DNA of 64,000 nt from Perspicuibacillus lycopersici (lineage in GTDB: Bacteria; Bacillota; Bacilli; Bacillales; Caldibacillaceae). The notes under the pieces were generated by a model. That model was not told where the DNA came from, made no database searches, and was given only the letters and a program-made list of their open reading frames with translations. Positions 26,536 to 36,063 of the stretch are shown in pieces. The stretch is from NCBI RefSeq assembly GCF_025660475.1, contig NZ_JAOUSF010000001.1, positions 558,001 to 622,000 of the forward strand, read 5' to 3'. The first letter of the stretch is position 1; every line of letters begins with the position of its first letter. A program made the translations under genes and the position numbers.

Positions 26536-27579
26536 TTAATTGTTTTTACGAATAGGAATTCTTATTTCAATATATGTCCCTTTCCCTTTTTGCGAACGAA
26601 GCGTAAAAACTCCTCCAATTTCCTCACACCGTTCTTGCATTGTCTTTAAACCGTAGGATACTTTTTTCTGTTCTCCCGTATCAAAGCCTTTCCCATTATC
26701 GTGTAAATACAAATATACAAATTGATTCTGTTCGGTTAACGTAAGTTTAATTGAATCTGCATTAGAATGACGTAAAATATTTGACAATGCTTCCTGAATA
26801 ATTCTAAATAAATGCTCTTCAACTGACTTTGGTAGTCCTTCAATCTCATCTACACTTGCATCAAAGAGAAGATTTGTTTTTCCTTTCAGCTCTTTAAGTA
26901 GCGTAATGACGCCATCTGATAATGATTCTCCACTTAAATCGACAGGTCGCAAATGCAAAAGAAGTGCACGCATCTCCCCTTGTGCTTTCGCTGCAATCGA
27001 TGCAATTTGTTCCATTTGTGGTTTTACTAAATGAGAATTAGCTTCGATCATTTTCAAATTTGCAGAAGCCATCATACTAAGGGCAAATAAATGTTGACTA
27101 ACCGAATCATGAAGATCCCTTGCCAATCTTTGTCTTTCCTCCAAAACAGCAGCATTTCGCACATGCTGATGTAATTCTGACTTGTCATTGGCTAATCGTT
27201 GTACAGTTATTACCTGTTCCTCTAATGCTGCTGCTAAATCATTAATTTCATCCGCGAGTATACCGATTTCATCCTTCTCTGTTTGTGGTAACCGCTCCGT
27301 ATATTTCCCCCTTCTTAAAGAGGAAAGAAAAGTAATCATTGTTCGCAGACGCTTCTTGATCTCGGTGCTGCTGCGTAATCCAAAGTAAATTGCGGTACTT
27401 AACGAAAGAAAAAATAAGGAAGCTGAAAGGAATATCACATCCGGAAGATGGAAGGAAGCATTAGGATACAGCATAATATATATTTGTATTGTGATAAAAA
27501 AGAACACGGTGGAAAACAACGCACTCATACAAAATTGTTTAATAAACCAAATCGTTAAATTTGATATTTTCCCCATCAT
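26536..27579 (-). CDS. liaS: LiaS-type sensor histidine kinase
   Basis: The 347-residue protein has two N-terminal membrane spans (about residues 8-35 and 48-68), a HAMP-like linker, the HisKA_3 motif ERQRLARDLHDSVSQHLF (His157) and an ATP-binding HATPase domain with DNGKGF and SYGLKTMQER. It phosphorylates LiaR in response to lipid-II-cycle stress. The start is ATG 27579 or 27576, 7 bases after TAGGAG that overlaps the liaF stop. Co-transcribed with liaF and liaR. Confidence 0.93.
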   Translation of the reverse strand: MMGKISNLTIWFIKQFCMSALFSTVFFFITIQIYIMLYPNASFHLPDVIFLSASLFFLSLSTAIYFGLRSSTEIKKRLRTMITFLSSLRRGKYTERLPQTEKDEIGILADEINDLAAALEEQVITVQRLANDKSELHQHVRNAAVLEERQRLARDLHDSVSQHLFALSMMASANLKMIEANSHLVKPQMEQIASIAAKAQGEMRALLLHLRPVDLSGESLSDGVITLLKELKGKTNLLFDASVDEIEGLPKSVEEHLFRIIQEALSNILRHSNADSIKLTLTEQNQFVYLYLHDNGKGFDTGEQKKVSYGLKTMQERCEEIGGVFTLRSQKGKGTYIEIRIPIRKNN

Positions 27580-27589
27580 GACTAGACTC

Positions 27590-28663
27590 CTATACTTGGT
27601 TGATTTCAACAGAACCAATCGATAAGTGAATTGTTAAATTTATTTTTCGTGTAGCATCGGCATAATTATCACTTTCATAGTAGTAAACGCGACCTGATCC
27701 TACATTAGGAGAGTCCTGACCGAATAATTCTACATTACCAATCGCATTTTTTACCGAAATTTTCACTGGTATATCCTCTGGAATAAGAATGGTAATATCT
27801 CCCACTCTACCTTTTAGTGTAACAGGCGTTTCCCCTTCCGGAATAAATGCCTTGCTAAAATCAAAATAGTAGTTTGCTATCATATGCTGAAGCTTCATTG
27901 GCTCAAGTGACCAATTTGTTTTTTTATATTCAATATCTCCAATGGACATACCAAAAACGTTAATATCGGTATTATTACTCGATGCTTTTCTCTTGCTTAT
28001 ATCCTCATAGCTAGCAGGTTCGTTATCATTTCCCATATAATTGTCACCGTCTGTTTGCCGATATTCTTCTTTCGTCTTCTTAGCATATTTCGTTTTTAAT
28101 TTCTCTTGAATCTTTTCTCGTATCGCTTCATCACTAACATGCTGATTCACTAATTGGAGAATTTCCTCAACATCCAGATTATTTTTTTTTTCTTTTTTCC
28201 GATTATCCTCATGAAATTCACTAGAAAAAGCAAGGTCGAAATCGTCAAACTCTGAATCAATTATTGTTTTTTCTTCATTTTTTTGTTTTTTATCATTCGT
28301 TATCGTTACTTTAACGATTTTTTTTTTACCAAATAGCATTTGAATACCAAAATATATAAGAAGGAATGGCCATAATTTAAAAATATCCCAAAAACCGAAT
28401 GTCACGTAACCGAACCGATCTGCTATTAAGAAACTTGCAAAAACAATAAAAAATAGTCCCCAAAAAATCCGCCTTTTTCGTCTTGATGAAAATCCTTGAT
28501 AACACCAAATCAGACCAAGAATGAAAAACAAGAATGGATAGACATTGTGAAAAATGTTTTTTATTTCCAAGGAAATGACTCCGATATTAACTAATAGAAG
28601 GATTACTCCAACCGCAGATAATAAAAGTGCGAATAACAATTTTGACGTGGAAATATTTTTCAT
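27590..28663 (-). CDS. liaF: LiaF-type inhibitor with an extended linker
   Basis: LiaF restrains LiaRS signalling. The 357-residue protein has four N-terminal membrane spans (to about residue 112) and a C-terminal DUF2154 domain with NVFGMSIGDIEYKK, RVGDITILIPEDIPVKISV and the final HLSIGSVEINQV. B. subtilis LiaF is recalled as about 241 residues; here the excess is a charged linker (about residues 118-230, rich in K, E and D) between membrane and sensor domains. First gene of the operon. The linker could extend the reach of the C-terminal domain. Confidence 0.9.
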   Translation of the reverse strand: MKNISTSKLLFALLLSAVGVILLLVNIGVISLEIKNIFHNVYPFLFFILGLIWCYQGFSSRRKRRIFWGLFFIVFASFLIADRFGYVTFGFWDIFKLWPFLLIYFGIQMLFGKKKIVKVTITNDKKQKNEEKTIIDSEFDDFDLAFSSEFHEDNRKKEKKNNLDVEEILQLVNQHVSDEAIREKIQEKLKTKYAKKTKEEYRQTDGDNYMGNDNEPASYEDISKRKASSNNTDINVFGMSIGDIEYKKTNWSLEPMKLQHMIANYYFDFSKAFIPEGETPVTLKGRVGDITILIPEDIPVKISVKNAIGNVELFGQDSPNVGSGRVYYYESDNYADATRKINLTIHLSIGSVEINQV

Positions 28664-28793
28664 AAAGAAACCTTCTTTCTTTCCTATACTCTCTTTTTCT
28701 TATAGTTTATTAGAGTATTTACAACTAAAAAACAATTGTTAGATGGAATTTTACTCCGTCTGTAGACGGATATTTTTCTACTTCATATTTTCG

Positions 28794-29441
28794 TTACGAA
28801 TGAATCGTAATGCCTTTTTTCTCATCCATTTTCTTCTTCCTCTGCTTCCCGTTCCAAGCTTCATAAATAACGATGCATAAAAAGAAATAGGAAAAGGCAA
28901 TGGAAAATCCTGCAAGTATATCTGTTGGATAATGCTCATGTACAGGTATACGTCCAATACCCATAATGAATATAATAAGGCCGAAAATACAGCCAATAAT
29001 CGTTTTCATAGCTCTCGTTTTAACCTCTTTAGTGAGAAAGTACGCGAATAATCCATAACAAAGGAAGCCTACCATAGCATGTCCACTCGGAAAACTAAAA
29101 CTATCACTGGCATGTCCAAATGGACGTTCTCTGCCAATTATGTCCTTAATCACTTTATTGATTAGATTACCTCCACCAACAACCAATAAAGCTAATACCA
29201 TACCACTATAATTTTTCTTTACGAATAATAGCCATAACAATAACAGAACAGTAACGGTACCAATTCCAATTGTCGTCCCTAATATAGAAAACTGTTCAAA
29301 AAACGGTATTGCAGGATCCAAAAAGGCTAATGCAGTTTGGACTTGTTCGTCAAATTTAGTCATATGTCCATCGCCTATATAAAGAAATAACCCTAAAAAA
29401 AGGATAAATGTTATAATCGCTAACCAATAAAACTTTTTCAT
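28794..29441 (-). CDS. PAP2 family phosphatase
   Basis: The 215-residue membrane protein has five to six spans and all three PAP2 motifs: KVIKDIIGRERP, FSFPSGHAMVG and GRIPVHEHYPTDILAGF. Such enzymes dephosphorylate lipid phosphates, often undecaprenyl pyrophosphate recycling cell-wall carrier. The conserved Arg of motif 3 is in GIGRIPVHEHY. It follows AGGAGACTTTCC. It is upstream of liaF on the same strand but separated by 130 bases, so probably a separate unit. Confidence 0.9.
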   Translation of the reverse strand: MKKFYWLAIITFILFLGLFLYIGDGHMTKFDEQVQTALAFLDPAIPFFEQFSILGTTIGIGTVTVLLLLWLLFVKKNYSGMVLALLVVGGGNLINKVIKDIIGRERPFGHASDSFSFPSGHAMVGFLCYGLFAYFLTKEVKTRAMKTIIGCIFGLIIFIMGIGRIPVHEHYPTDILAGFSIAFSYFFLCIVIYEAWNGKQRKKKMDEKKGITIHS

Positions 29442-29561
29442 GGAAAGTCTCCTATTCTAATAATCTAATATAATTTATACAAATTTATTATAATATAATT
29501 ATTTGAAAAATTTTATATTATTCGTGATATAATTAAAAAATCTTATGATAGAGGTGAGCAC

Positions 29562-30743
29562 ATGTTACAAAAAATGTTTCAAAGATTAGATGAACAATAT
29601 GAAAATTTGGTAGAAATTCGTAGATACTTACATCAACACCCTGAACTTTCCTTTCAGGAAACAAAGACTGCCCAATATATCGCTGACTTTTATCGAACAT
29701 TAGGTGTTACGGATATTCGTACACAAGTTGGAGGAAATGGAGTAGTTGTTCGTATTAAAGGAAGTAAGCCCGGAAAAACCGTTGCATTACGAGCAGATTT
29801 TGACGCCCTTCCGATTCAGGATGAAAAAGATGTGCCATACAAATCTACAGTACCAGGCGTTATGCATGCTTGCGGTCATGACGGTCATACTGCAACACTA
29901 TTAACGGTTGCTAAAACTTTATATGAAATGCGTGAAGAGCTTAGTGGCGAATATGTAATGATTCATCAGCATGCCGAGGAATATGCTCCTGGTGGTGCTA
30001 TTTCAATGATAAAAGATGGATGTTTGGATGGTGTTGATGTTATTTTCGGTACTCACCTATGGTCGACTGAACCAACCGGTCAAATCTTGTATCGTACTGG
30101 TCCAGTTATGGCAGCAGCTGATCGCTTTAAAATTACGATTCAAGGAAAAGGTGGCCATGGCGCATATCCACATAATTCTAAAGATGCAGTCGTAACCGCT
30201 GCTCAGCTCGTAATAAATCTGCAGCAAATTGTTAGTAGAAAGGTAAATCCTACTGATGCCGCAGTTATTTCTGTCGGTAAGTTTGTTGCTGAAAATGCCT
30301 TTAATGTGATAGCCGATAAGGTTGTTCTCGAGGGGACCGTTCGAACCTTTAATGAAGATGTTCGAGATCAAATTGAGATGGAAATGGAACGTGTCATTAA
30401 AGGTACTTGTTATACAAATGACAGCACCTATACATATGAATATTTCCGTGGGTATCCTGCATTAGTAAACCATTCAGCAGAAACGGACTTTCTCGCAAAT
30501 ATTGCAAAGGATATTCCCGGCGTAGAAGAAGTTTTAGAATCTCCTGCGAAAATGGGTGGCGAAGATTTCTCCTACTATTTACAGCATGTAAAAGGAACAT
30601 TTTTCTTCACTGGCGCAAGACCGGATAATATAGAAGAAATTATTCCACATCACCATCCAAAATTTGATATTAACGAAAAATCACTGCTACTCGCAGCAAA
30701 AACATTAATCTCTGCTGCCGTTAAATATCAAGCGGAAGTGTGA
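29562..30743 (+). CDS. yhaA: M20 family amidohydrolase (YhaA-like)
   Basis: The 393-residue protein has the M20D zinc-site motifs: VALRADFDALPIQDE, VMHACGHDGHTATLL, QHAEEYAPGGA and the C-terminal KMGGEDFSYYLQ. This subfamily hydrolyses N-acyl amino acids or hippurate-like substrates; the actual substrate is unknown. GAGGTGAGC precedes the ATG. Order next to ecsCBA matches yhaA in B. subtilis. Confidence 0.93.
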   Translation: MLQKMFQRLDEQYENLVEIRRYLHQHPELSFQETKTAQYIADFYRTLGVTDIRTQVGGNGVVVRIKGSKPGKTVALRADFDALPIQDEKDVPYKSTVPGVMHACGHDGHTATLLTVAKTLYEMREELSGEYVMIHQHAEEYAPGGAISMIKDGCLDGVDVIFGTHLWSTEPTGQILYRTGPVMAAADRFKITIQGKGGHGAYPHNSKDAVVTAAQLVINLQQIVSRKVNPTDAAVISVGKFVAENAFNVIADKVVLEGTVRTFNEDVRDQIEMEMERVIKGTCYTNDSTYTYEYFRGYPALVNHSAETDFLANIAKDIPGVEEVLESPAKMGGEDFSYYLQHVKGTFFFTGARPDNIEEIIPHHHPKFDINEKSLLLAAKTLISAAVKYQAEV

Positions 30744-30757
30744 CTAAAGCAATGAAC

Positions 30758-30802
30758 AAAAAAAGCTACTGACCGATAATTATTCGAGTAGTAGCTTTTT
30801 TT
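30758..30802. terminator. Bidirectional terminator between yhaA and ecsC
   Basis: AAAAAAAGCTACT pairs with AGTAGCTTTTTTT around a 19-base loop, just after yhaA and before the convergent ecsC end. Confidence 0.8.
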
Positions 30803-30862
30803 ATACTATCCATTTTCAAAAAATATGTTACTTTGAAATTCGTTAATCAGCCAATTTTCCCA

Positions 30863-31609
30863 TTAATTGTCGTAACCCTCTACATAATCCTTTATGTTCC
30901 CTAGATTACGGAAATAGCGAAGTCGATAACAATAAATAGCAGTTTCCCCTAGTTGATCTAGTAACTTATAATTCGCATAAGCCCCAACCGCGGCACCAAT
31001 CCCAGGAAATAGCTGCAACAATTTCACTAAGTCAATATAATCCCGATATTCTTGCTGAAAACTTTGCCAATCAACATCTCGTAATATTTTTCTTTCAGCC
31101 TCCCAATTTTCAATCAAGTGTAATGTTTCTCTTCGTTTTTCATTGCTGGAAAACGCCATTTGAAACACAAGCAGTAAAAATAGGCGCTCTTCATATTGTT
31201 TCATATCATACCCATAAATTTTAGCCACATCATATAAAAATTTCAGTTTGATAGACAGTAATAAAGGAAAATCAGCCATTCCTAAAATCAGACCGCCTGC
31301 ACCAGTCCCTGCACCTTCCAATACCGCCGTTTTACGGTATACATCTAATTGCTGGTTAATCAGTGTTTCTTTTTCCTTTAGGTGTAATGCCTGCGGAAAG
31401 GTATTTTTAGAAATAACATCGGATCCAGTTAATACCGTTTTTACCATTGCTTTAATGGCTTCTGTTAATAGCTTATGGACTTTTTCTGGTATTAGCTGGT
31501 TCATTTTGTTTTGTGCCGTTTTAGAAAATTTTTGAACAAATGAACCTTTTTTTCGCATTTTTAACTGCCATTCCATCAGTTCATCATACGCTTTTTCTTC
31601 ATATGTCAC
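30863..31609 (-). CDS. ecsC: EcsC family protein
   Basis: The 248-residue protein has the EcsC family core: GAGTGAGGLILGMADFPLLLS (about residues 110-130), YGYDMKQYEERLF and LFPGIGAAVGAYANYKLLDQLG. Molecular function unknown; the gene accompanies ecsAB. The start is GTG 31609 because GGGAGGTG precedes it by a short spacer; an ATG at 31630 is upstream of that site. Third gene of ecsABC. Confidence 0.9.
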   Translation of the reverse strand: MTYEEKAYDELMEWQLKMRKKGSFVQKFSKTAQNKMNQLIPEKVHKLLTEAIKAMVKTVLTGSDVISKNTFPQALHLKEKETLINQQLDVYRKTAVLEGAGTGAGGLILGMADFPLLLSIKLKFLYDVAKIYGYDMKQYEERLFLLLVFQMAFSSNEKRRETLHLIENWEAERKILRDVDWQSFQQEYRDYIDLVKLLQLFPGIGAAVGAYANYKLLDQLGETAIYCYRLRYFRNLGNIKDYVEGYDN

Positions 31610-31669
31610 GAAAAACACCTCCCAAGACACACTTCTACCTCCAGCAAAAGCTATCGTTGTTTTTATTCT

Positions 31670-32884
31670 CTATTCACTTTCCCACTTATTTAACCTACTT
31701 TGGCAATAAACATAGACAAAAAGATAGATAAAAATACTTAAGATAACAAATAACAACATTCCCCGTACCCATTGAGTAGAAAACAGGAATAAGATTGTAA
31801 ATACTAAATTTTGTGTCCATAAAATATTTAATATTAATTTTAAAAATGCTTTATTTTTTACCCCTTGGCTAACAGGGTACAAATCTGTCCAAATAATTGC
31901 ATCATGGTGCTTCCATAAACTTAATAATTGGAAGCCAGTTAAATAAATAAATATCAAGGCGATTCCATAGCCAACAAATGAGCCTTCAAAACCGACTATT
32001 AACACACTACTAATAACCGTTAATCGGACAAATAATCCGAAATAGTCTCCACTTCTAAAAAAGGTCCTTGCTAATAAGTAAATATAGGTTTTCTCCGATG
32101 ATAATGAAATATTTCGTATGAATATATCCAACCATTTCCGCCGTTTCACTTCATTCTTCAATTGCGGAACATCGGAGAACAAATTGGCAATACGATAAAA
32201 ACGCCCCATTCGTTTCACTTCGTTTTCAATTAGTCTCTCCCATGGAAGCCCACTCTCTTTTGATTTCCAGCCAAAATATACAGTATATATGATGAAAATA
32301 GCTAGAGAGGCAATTAATAATGAAGTCGTTTCATTTAAATAAAAGAAAATAATTATCCCATTTAATAGTAACCGAATGAAATAATCCCACCAAATGCTGT
32401 TTTTATCTGGGTCATAATCAACAAACCAACGAACCGTTAAATTGATTATTTTTAATAAAAAAATTACTGCTGCAAAAAGGAAAAAACTATAACCATTGAT
32501 AATCGTATTTACATAAATAGGTGCAAGTACTAATAAACAAATAAACAACAAATAAAGATGCCATACAATCGTTAAAAGAAAGGATCGGATAATATACGGT
32601 TTTAACGTCGTTTCCAGTGGAAGTAGAAAAACTTTATCTGGTTCTTTAAAAAAGGTCATAACCGTCCCACTAGTAAGCAATAATCCGAAAACAATGGCAA
32701 AAAGAATTGGAGTTGGAAACTCAGCAGTTAGTCCGCTTACCCAATCTTGGTAATAATATGCACCTGCTCCAATAGCAATAATGACGACAAACAAAAGATG
32801 ATCATTAAACATGTATTTTCCATACCGGGCAACTTCTTTCAATCGTTCTACCGCACGTTTTGACCAAAGATTTTTACTATTCAT
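31670..32884 (-). CDS. ecsB: EcsB ABC transporter permease
   Basis: The 404-residue protein has about eight to ten hydrophobic segments in two groups, with the EcsB-typical RYGKYMFNDHLLFVVIIAIG near the N-terminus and KHHDAIIWTDLYPVSQG in the C-terminal half. EcsAB is an ABC transporter that affects secretion, competence and intramembrane proteolysis by RasP in B. subtilis. The start overlaps the ecsA stop by eight bases. Confidence 0.92.
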   Translation of the reverse strand: MNSKNLWSKRAVERLKEVARYGKYMFNDHLLFVVIIAIGAGAYYYQDWVSGLTAEFPTPILFAIVFGLLLTSGTVMTFFKEPDKVFLLPLETTLKPYIIRSFLLTIVWHLYLLFICLLVLAPIYVNTIINGYSFFLFAAVIFLLKIINLTVRWFVDYDPDKNSIWWDYFIRLLLNGIIIFFYLNETTSLLIASLAIFIIYTVYFGWKSKESGLPWERLIENEVKRMGRFYRIANLFSDVPQLKNEVKRRKWLDIFIRNISLSSEKTYIYLLARTFFRSGDYFGLFVRLTVISSVLIVGFEGSFVGYGIALIFIYLTGFQLLSLWKHHDAIIWTDLYPVSQGVKNKAFLKLILNILWTQNLVFTILFLFSTQWVRGMLLFVILSIFIYLFVYVYCQSRLNKWESE

Positions 32885-33620
32885 TTTGTAAATCTTCCTT
32901 TGTTAATTCGATATAAATATCATCTAAGCTTGCACTTTGCAGGTCAAACTGCTTGCGAAGCTCGTCCATTGTTCCTTTAGCCTTAATTTCTCCATTATGT
33001 AAAATAACAAATTTATTACAATATTTTTCTGCAGTCGCTAAAATATGCGTTGACATTAATATGCCTGCGCCTCGCTCTTGTCTCGATTTCATTAAATTTA
33101 ATAAGCTTTGTATTGCAAGAGGATCTAAACCAACAAATGGCTCATCAATAATGAAGAGCTCTGGTTCTACTAAAAATGCCGACATTATCATTACTTTTTG
33201 TTTCATACCTTTAGAAAAATGAGATGGAAACCATTTTAACCGTTTTTCCATACGAAATTCCTTTAAAAGCACGGTTAATCTTTCTTTATATTGTGATTCT
33301 GATAGCCCATATGCCATTGCCGTTAAGTATAGATGCTCTTCCAATGTTAACTCATCATAGAGTACAGGAGTTTCTGGTATAAATGAGAATTTTTTTCGAA
33401 ATTCGTTCCTATCTTCTTTTATCGTTTTCCCGTCAATTTTAATGGATCCTTTTTTTGGTTCCATTAATCCAATAATATGTTTAATGGTTGTACTCTTTCC
33501 TGCACCATTTAATCCAATGAGTGCAACGATTTCTCCTTTTTCTATGGAAAAGCTAACTTCCTTCAGCACATTTTTCTTGGTGTAGCCACCAGATAATGAA
33601 TTAATTTCCAGCAAACTCAT
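32877..33620 (-). CDS. ecsA: EcsA ABC transporter ATP-binding protein
   Basis: The 247-residue ATPase has Walker A GLNGAGKST (about residues 36-44), a signature region SKGMKQKVMIMSAFL and Walker B LFIIDEPFVGLDP. It drives the EcsB permease. First gene of the ecsABC operon. The 734-base region upstream, before hit, is unusually long. Confidence 0.95.
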   Translation of the reverse strand: MSLLEINSLSGGYTKKNVLKEVSFSIEKGEIVALIGLNGAGKSTTIKHIIGLMEPKKGSIKIDGKTIKEDRNEFRKKFSFIPETPVLYDELTLEEHLYLTAMAYGLSESQYKERLTVLLKEFRMEKRLKWFPSHFSKGMKQKVMIMSAFLVEPELFIIDEPFVGLDPLAIQSLLNLMKSRQERGAGILMSTHILATAEKYCNKFVILHNGEIKAKGTMDELRKQFDLQSASLDDIYIELTKEDLQNE

Positions 33621-34354
33621 AAATCGATCTCCTTTTCTCTCTAAGGATTGTCTATTACTTTAAGTGTAGCAAAAAATAAATAAAAGAAGAACTTTCGGTA
33701 CTTAATTTTTTCTTAATTTATATGAAATCAAACGAAAGACCTATGTAAAAAATATGTTGTCGTATAAATTGTTACTTTTTGTAAAAAGTTTGCGAACAAA
33801 AATACGCTCTGCTTTTCACAAAGTTTACGTTTTTCAGTCTGTACAGCGCTTCATTTAATAAACCAATCTTATGAAGTACAACAAGCATTTAGAAAACACC
33901 AAAAAATAATTTTAAAAAAATCCTTTTCGCTTCGAATACTTTTTCCCGTTCTGGTTATCATAAGTAGCGAAGGGGAATTAGTAAAGTTCAAATGGGGTGA
34001 CAGTGAAAGAAATTTACTCGTTTGAAAAGAACTAGTTGCATTCTGAAGTAAAAACTCATCAAAAAAATGAGGTGTTTACAAAAGATCATCAACCGGCTAA
34101 TTCATATATTTTATGAAATTGAAACGGAGATGATAAGCTTGAATGCTTTAGACTTCTTTGATAACCTGTAACACTTGGAACCACCGTTAACAAACATTTC
34201 CCTTCACATAGGCAAGGCCCATTGTGTGAACAATTGGTCTTGCCTTCTTTTTTTGTTTTTCGACATGATAAAATTTCTATTGCCTGCTTTTCCAATTGGC
34301 ATGATATTATGATAAAATATGTAACAATATGAATAGTGGAAAGGTTGATTAAAT
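33621..34354. other. Long intergenic region between ecsA and hit
   Basis: This 734-base stretch holds the ecsA promoter, an 85-codon open frame without ATG, GTG or TTG start (33768-34025, plus strand), a ten-codon frame with a good ribosome binding site (TTG near 34140), a strong plus-strand terminator (34210-34260) and the hit promoter. The startless frame contains LKKSFSLRILFPVLVI and WGDSERN and may be a gene remnant. No known family was recognised. Confidence 0.4.
34210..34260 (+). terminator. Strong plus-strand terminator with no annotated gene before it
   Basis: AGGCAAGGCCCATTG pairs with CAATTGGTCTTGCCT (two mismatches) around TGTGAA and is followed by a T-rich tract. It implies a plus-strand transcript in the 33.7-34.2 kb region, upstream of hit. 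Confidence 0.75.
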
Positions 34355-34774
34355 ATGAGTGATTGTATTTTTTGTAAAATAATTAACGGTGACATCCCTT
34401 CTGCAAAAGTTTATGAGGATGAAAATGTTTTTGCTTTTCTTGATATTAGCCAAGTGACAAAGGGTCATACATTAGTAATCCCTAAAAAACATCAAGCAAA
34501 TGTATTTGAATTAACACCAGAGGTTGCACAAAATGTTTTTGCTGCGGTTCCGAAAATTGCTAATGGCTTAAAAAAAGCATTTAACCCAATTGGATTAAAT
34601 GTTTTAAATAACAACGGAGAAAAAGCAGGACAGAGTGTATTCCATTTCCATCTTCATTTAATTCCACGATACGGAAAAGGAGATGGCTTCGGCGCAGTTT
34701 GGGAAACACATACTAGCGAATATAGCCCTGAAGAGCTACAAACGATTGCAAAAAATATTACTGATGAATTATAA
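34355..34774 (+). CDS. hit: HIT family nucleotide hydrolase
   Basis: The 139-residue protein has the histidine-triad motif HFHLHLIPR (about residues 97-105) and the N-terminal CIFCKIINGDIPSAKVYED with a CxxC pair. HIT proteins hydrolyse nucleoside phosphoramidates or related nucleotides. It lies divergent from ecsA, as in B. subtilis, with its own terminator. Confidence 0.95.
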   Translation: MSDCIFCKIINGDIPSAKVYEDENVFAFLDISQVTKGHTLVIPKKHQANVFELTPEVAQNVFAAVPKIANGLKKAFNPIGLNVLNNNGEKAGQSVFHFHLHLIPRYGKGDGFGAVWETHTSEYSPEELQTIAKNITDEL

Positions 34775-34800
34775 ATAATAATATACATAGTGGCATTCAA

Positions 34801-34838
34801 GAGAACTTACTCCCCTTAGGAGTAAGTTCTCCTTTTTT
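34801..34838 (+). terminator. Terminator after hit
   Basis: A 13-bp perfect stem GAGAACTTACTCC with its complement, 5-base loop, then CTTTTTT. Confidence 0.92.
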
Positions 34839-34955
34839 ATTTGTAGAGTCTATTCGTTAATAAACAAATGGAGGGAAATTTTTATGTAATGTTGTGCAGC
34901 CGGAAATCCACTTGCTTTTGTAGAACAGAAATGTGTTTCCGGCTGGTGACCATTA

Positions 34956-35156
34956 TTAATAGTACATATAAAACAAAACAATACTCATCAAAAGAAACAA
35001 ATCCGCACTAATAAATAACACTATAAATCGTTTTCGCATCTGTGCCCGATAGAAATTGTTACTAGCCGCCTTAATCGCATGTAAACATTGTAATGTACCA
35101 AAATATAACACAATGCTTAAAGCAAATACGCCAAAGATGATCCCCTCCAACTGCAT
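34956..35156 (-). CDS. Small membrane protein, unknown
   Basis: A 66-residue protein with two predicted spans (about residues 7-27 and 44-64) and a basic loop (AQMRKRF). I do not recognise it. A GGAGGA abuts the ATG with only one base of spacing, which weakens the start. Codon use looks normal. A long imperfect hairpin (34899-34945, arms AGCCGGAAA and TTTCCGGCT) follows and may end its transcript. Confidence 0.45.
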   Translation of the reverse strand: MQLEGIIFGVFALSIVLYFGTLQCLHAIKAASNNFYRAQMRKRFIVLFISADLFLLMSIVLFYMYY

Positions 35157-35470
35157 TCCTCCAATTACTTCGCCTTTTTTTTAGTTTATGCAAAAATATT
35201 TGGATACAGAATCCAGAAAATTAATAAAAAATTTTTCTAAAATAAAGAGGATTTTTTTGTATAAATGTAGAATTTTGAAAAACTAGAAGATAAATTACAA
35301 AAATTTTGAAACTAATTCGCTGTAAATTTCGTATTTTATAGTATTGGGAGTTTAATATTTTTCGTAAAATACGCCTCTTAGAATTAAAATCATAAAATTT
35401 AGTTAATTTCCTACTTTATTTATTTTTATTTTCTTGAGATAATGAATATATTAATTTAGAGGGTGATGGA
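35157..35470. other. Upstream region of hpr
   Basis: A 314-base, very AT-rich region between the small minus-strand gene and hpr. It must contain the hpr promoter, but I could not pick one with confidence, and no open frame or inverted repeat stands out. Confidence 0.4.
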
Positions 35471-36043
35471 ATGGGAAAAGATATTTCAAAAATGGAAGCA
35501 CTCATTTTTACTCAAAAAATCGCGCAATTAGGGAAAGCGCTTTGGAAGTCGATTGAAAAAGATTGGCAGCAATGGATTAAACCATTTGATTTAAATATTA
35601 ATGAACACCATATTTTATGGATTGCCTATCATTTAAATGGGGCTTCAATTTCAGATGTAGCTAAATTTGGTGTAATGCACGTATCTACCGCATTTAATTT
35701 TTCGAAAAAGCTGGAAGAAAGAGGATTCCTCACCTTTTCGAAAAAAGTAGAGGATAAACGAAATACGTATATCCAATTAACAGATGCTGGTGAAGAAATT
35801 GTTCGTAAATTACTCGATATTTATGAACCAAAAAAACATACGGTATTACAAGGTGCACTTCCACTTAAAGAAATCTACGGGAAATTTCCAGATATATTAG
35901 AATTAATGGCCATTGTTCGTAATATATATGGAGAAGATTTTATGGAAATCTTCCAAAAATCCTTTAATCATTTAGAAGATGCTCTAACAGATAATAAAGA
36001 AGCAGACGAAACAAAAGGACAATCTGAGAAAGAAGTTGTATAG
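35471..36043 (+). CDS. hpr: MarR-family transition-state regulator Hpr (ScoC)
   Basis: Hpr represses extracellular protease, sporulation and oligopeptide transport genes during transition to stationary phase. The 190-residue protein has the winged-helix core [20 protein letters not shown], the recognition part [16 protein letters not shown] and a wing [25 protein letters not shown] precedes the ATG. Position between hit and yhaI matches B. subtilis. Confidence 0.93.
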   Translation: MGKDISKMEALIFTQKIAQLGKALWKSIEKDWQQWIKPFDLNINEHHILWIAYHLNGASISDVAKFGVMHVSTAFNFSKKLEERGFLTFSKKVEDKRNTYIQLTDAGEEIVRKLLDIYEPKKHTVLQGALPLKEIYGKFPDILELMAIVRNIYGEDFMEIFQKSFNHLEDALTDNKEADETKGQSEKEVV

Positions 36044-36063
36044 AATCATAAACTAGAATATTA

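Noticed and set aside
34089..34295. Cys-containing minus-strand frame between ecsA and hit
   Set aside because: It is antisense to a strong plus-strand terminator and lacks a ribosome binding site; the Cys pattern arises from the hairpin bases.
34868..34996. 42-codon plus-strand frame beginning within ATGGAGGGAAATTTTTATG
   Set aside because: It reads through an inverted repeat and antisense to another small gene, with no motif.
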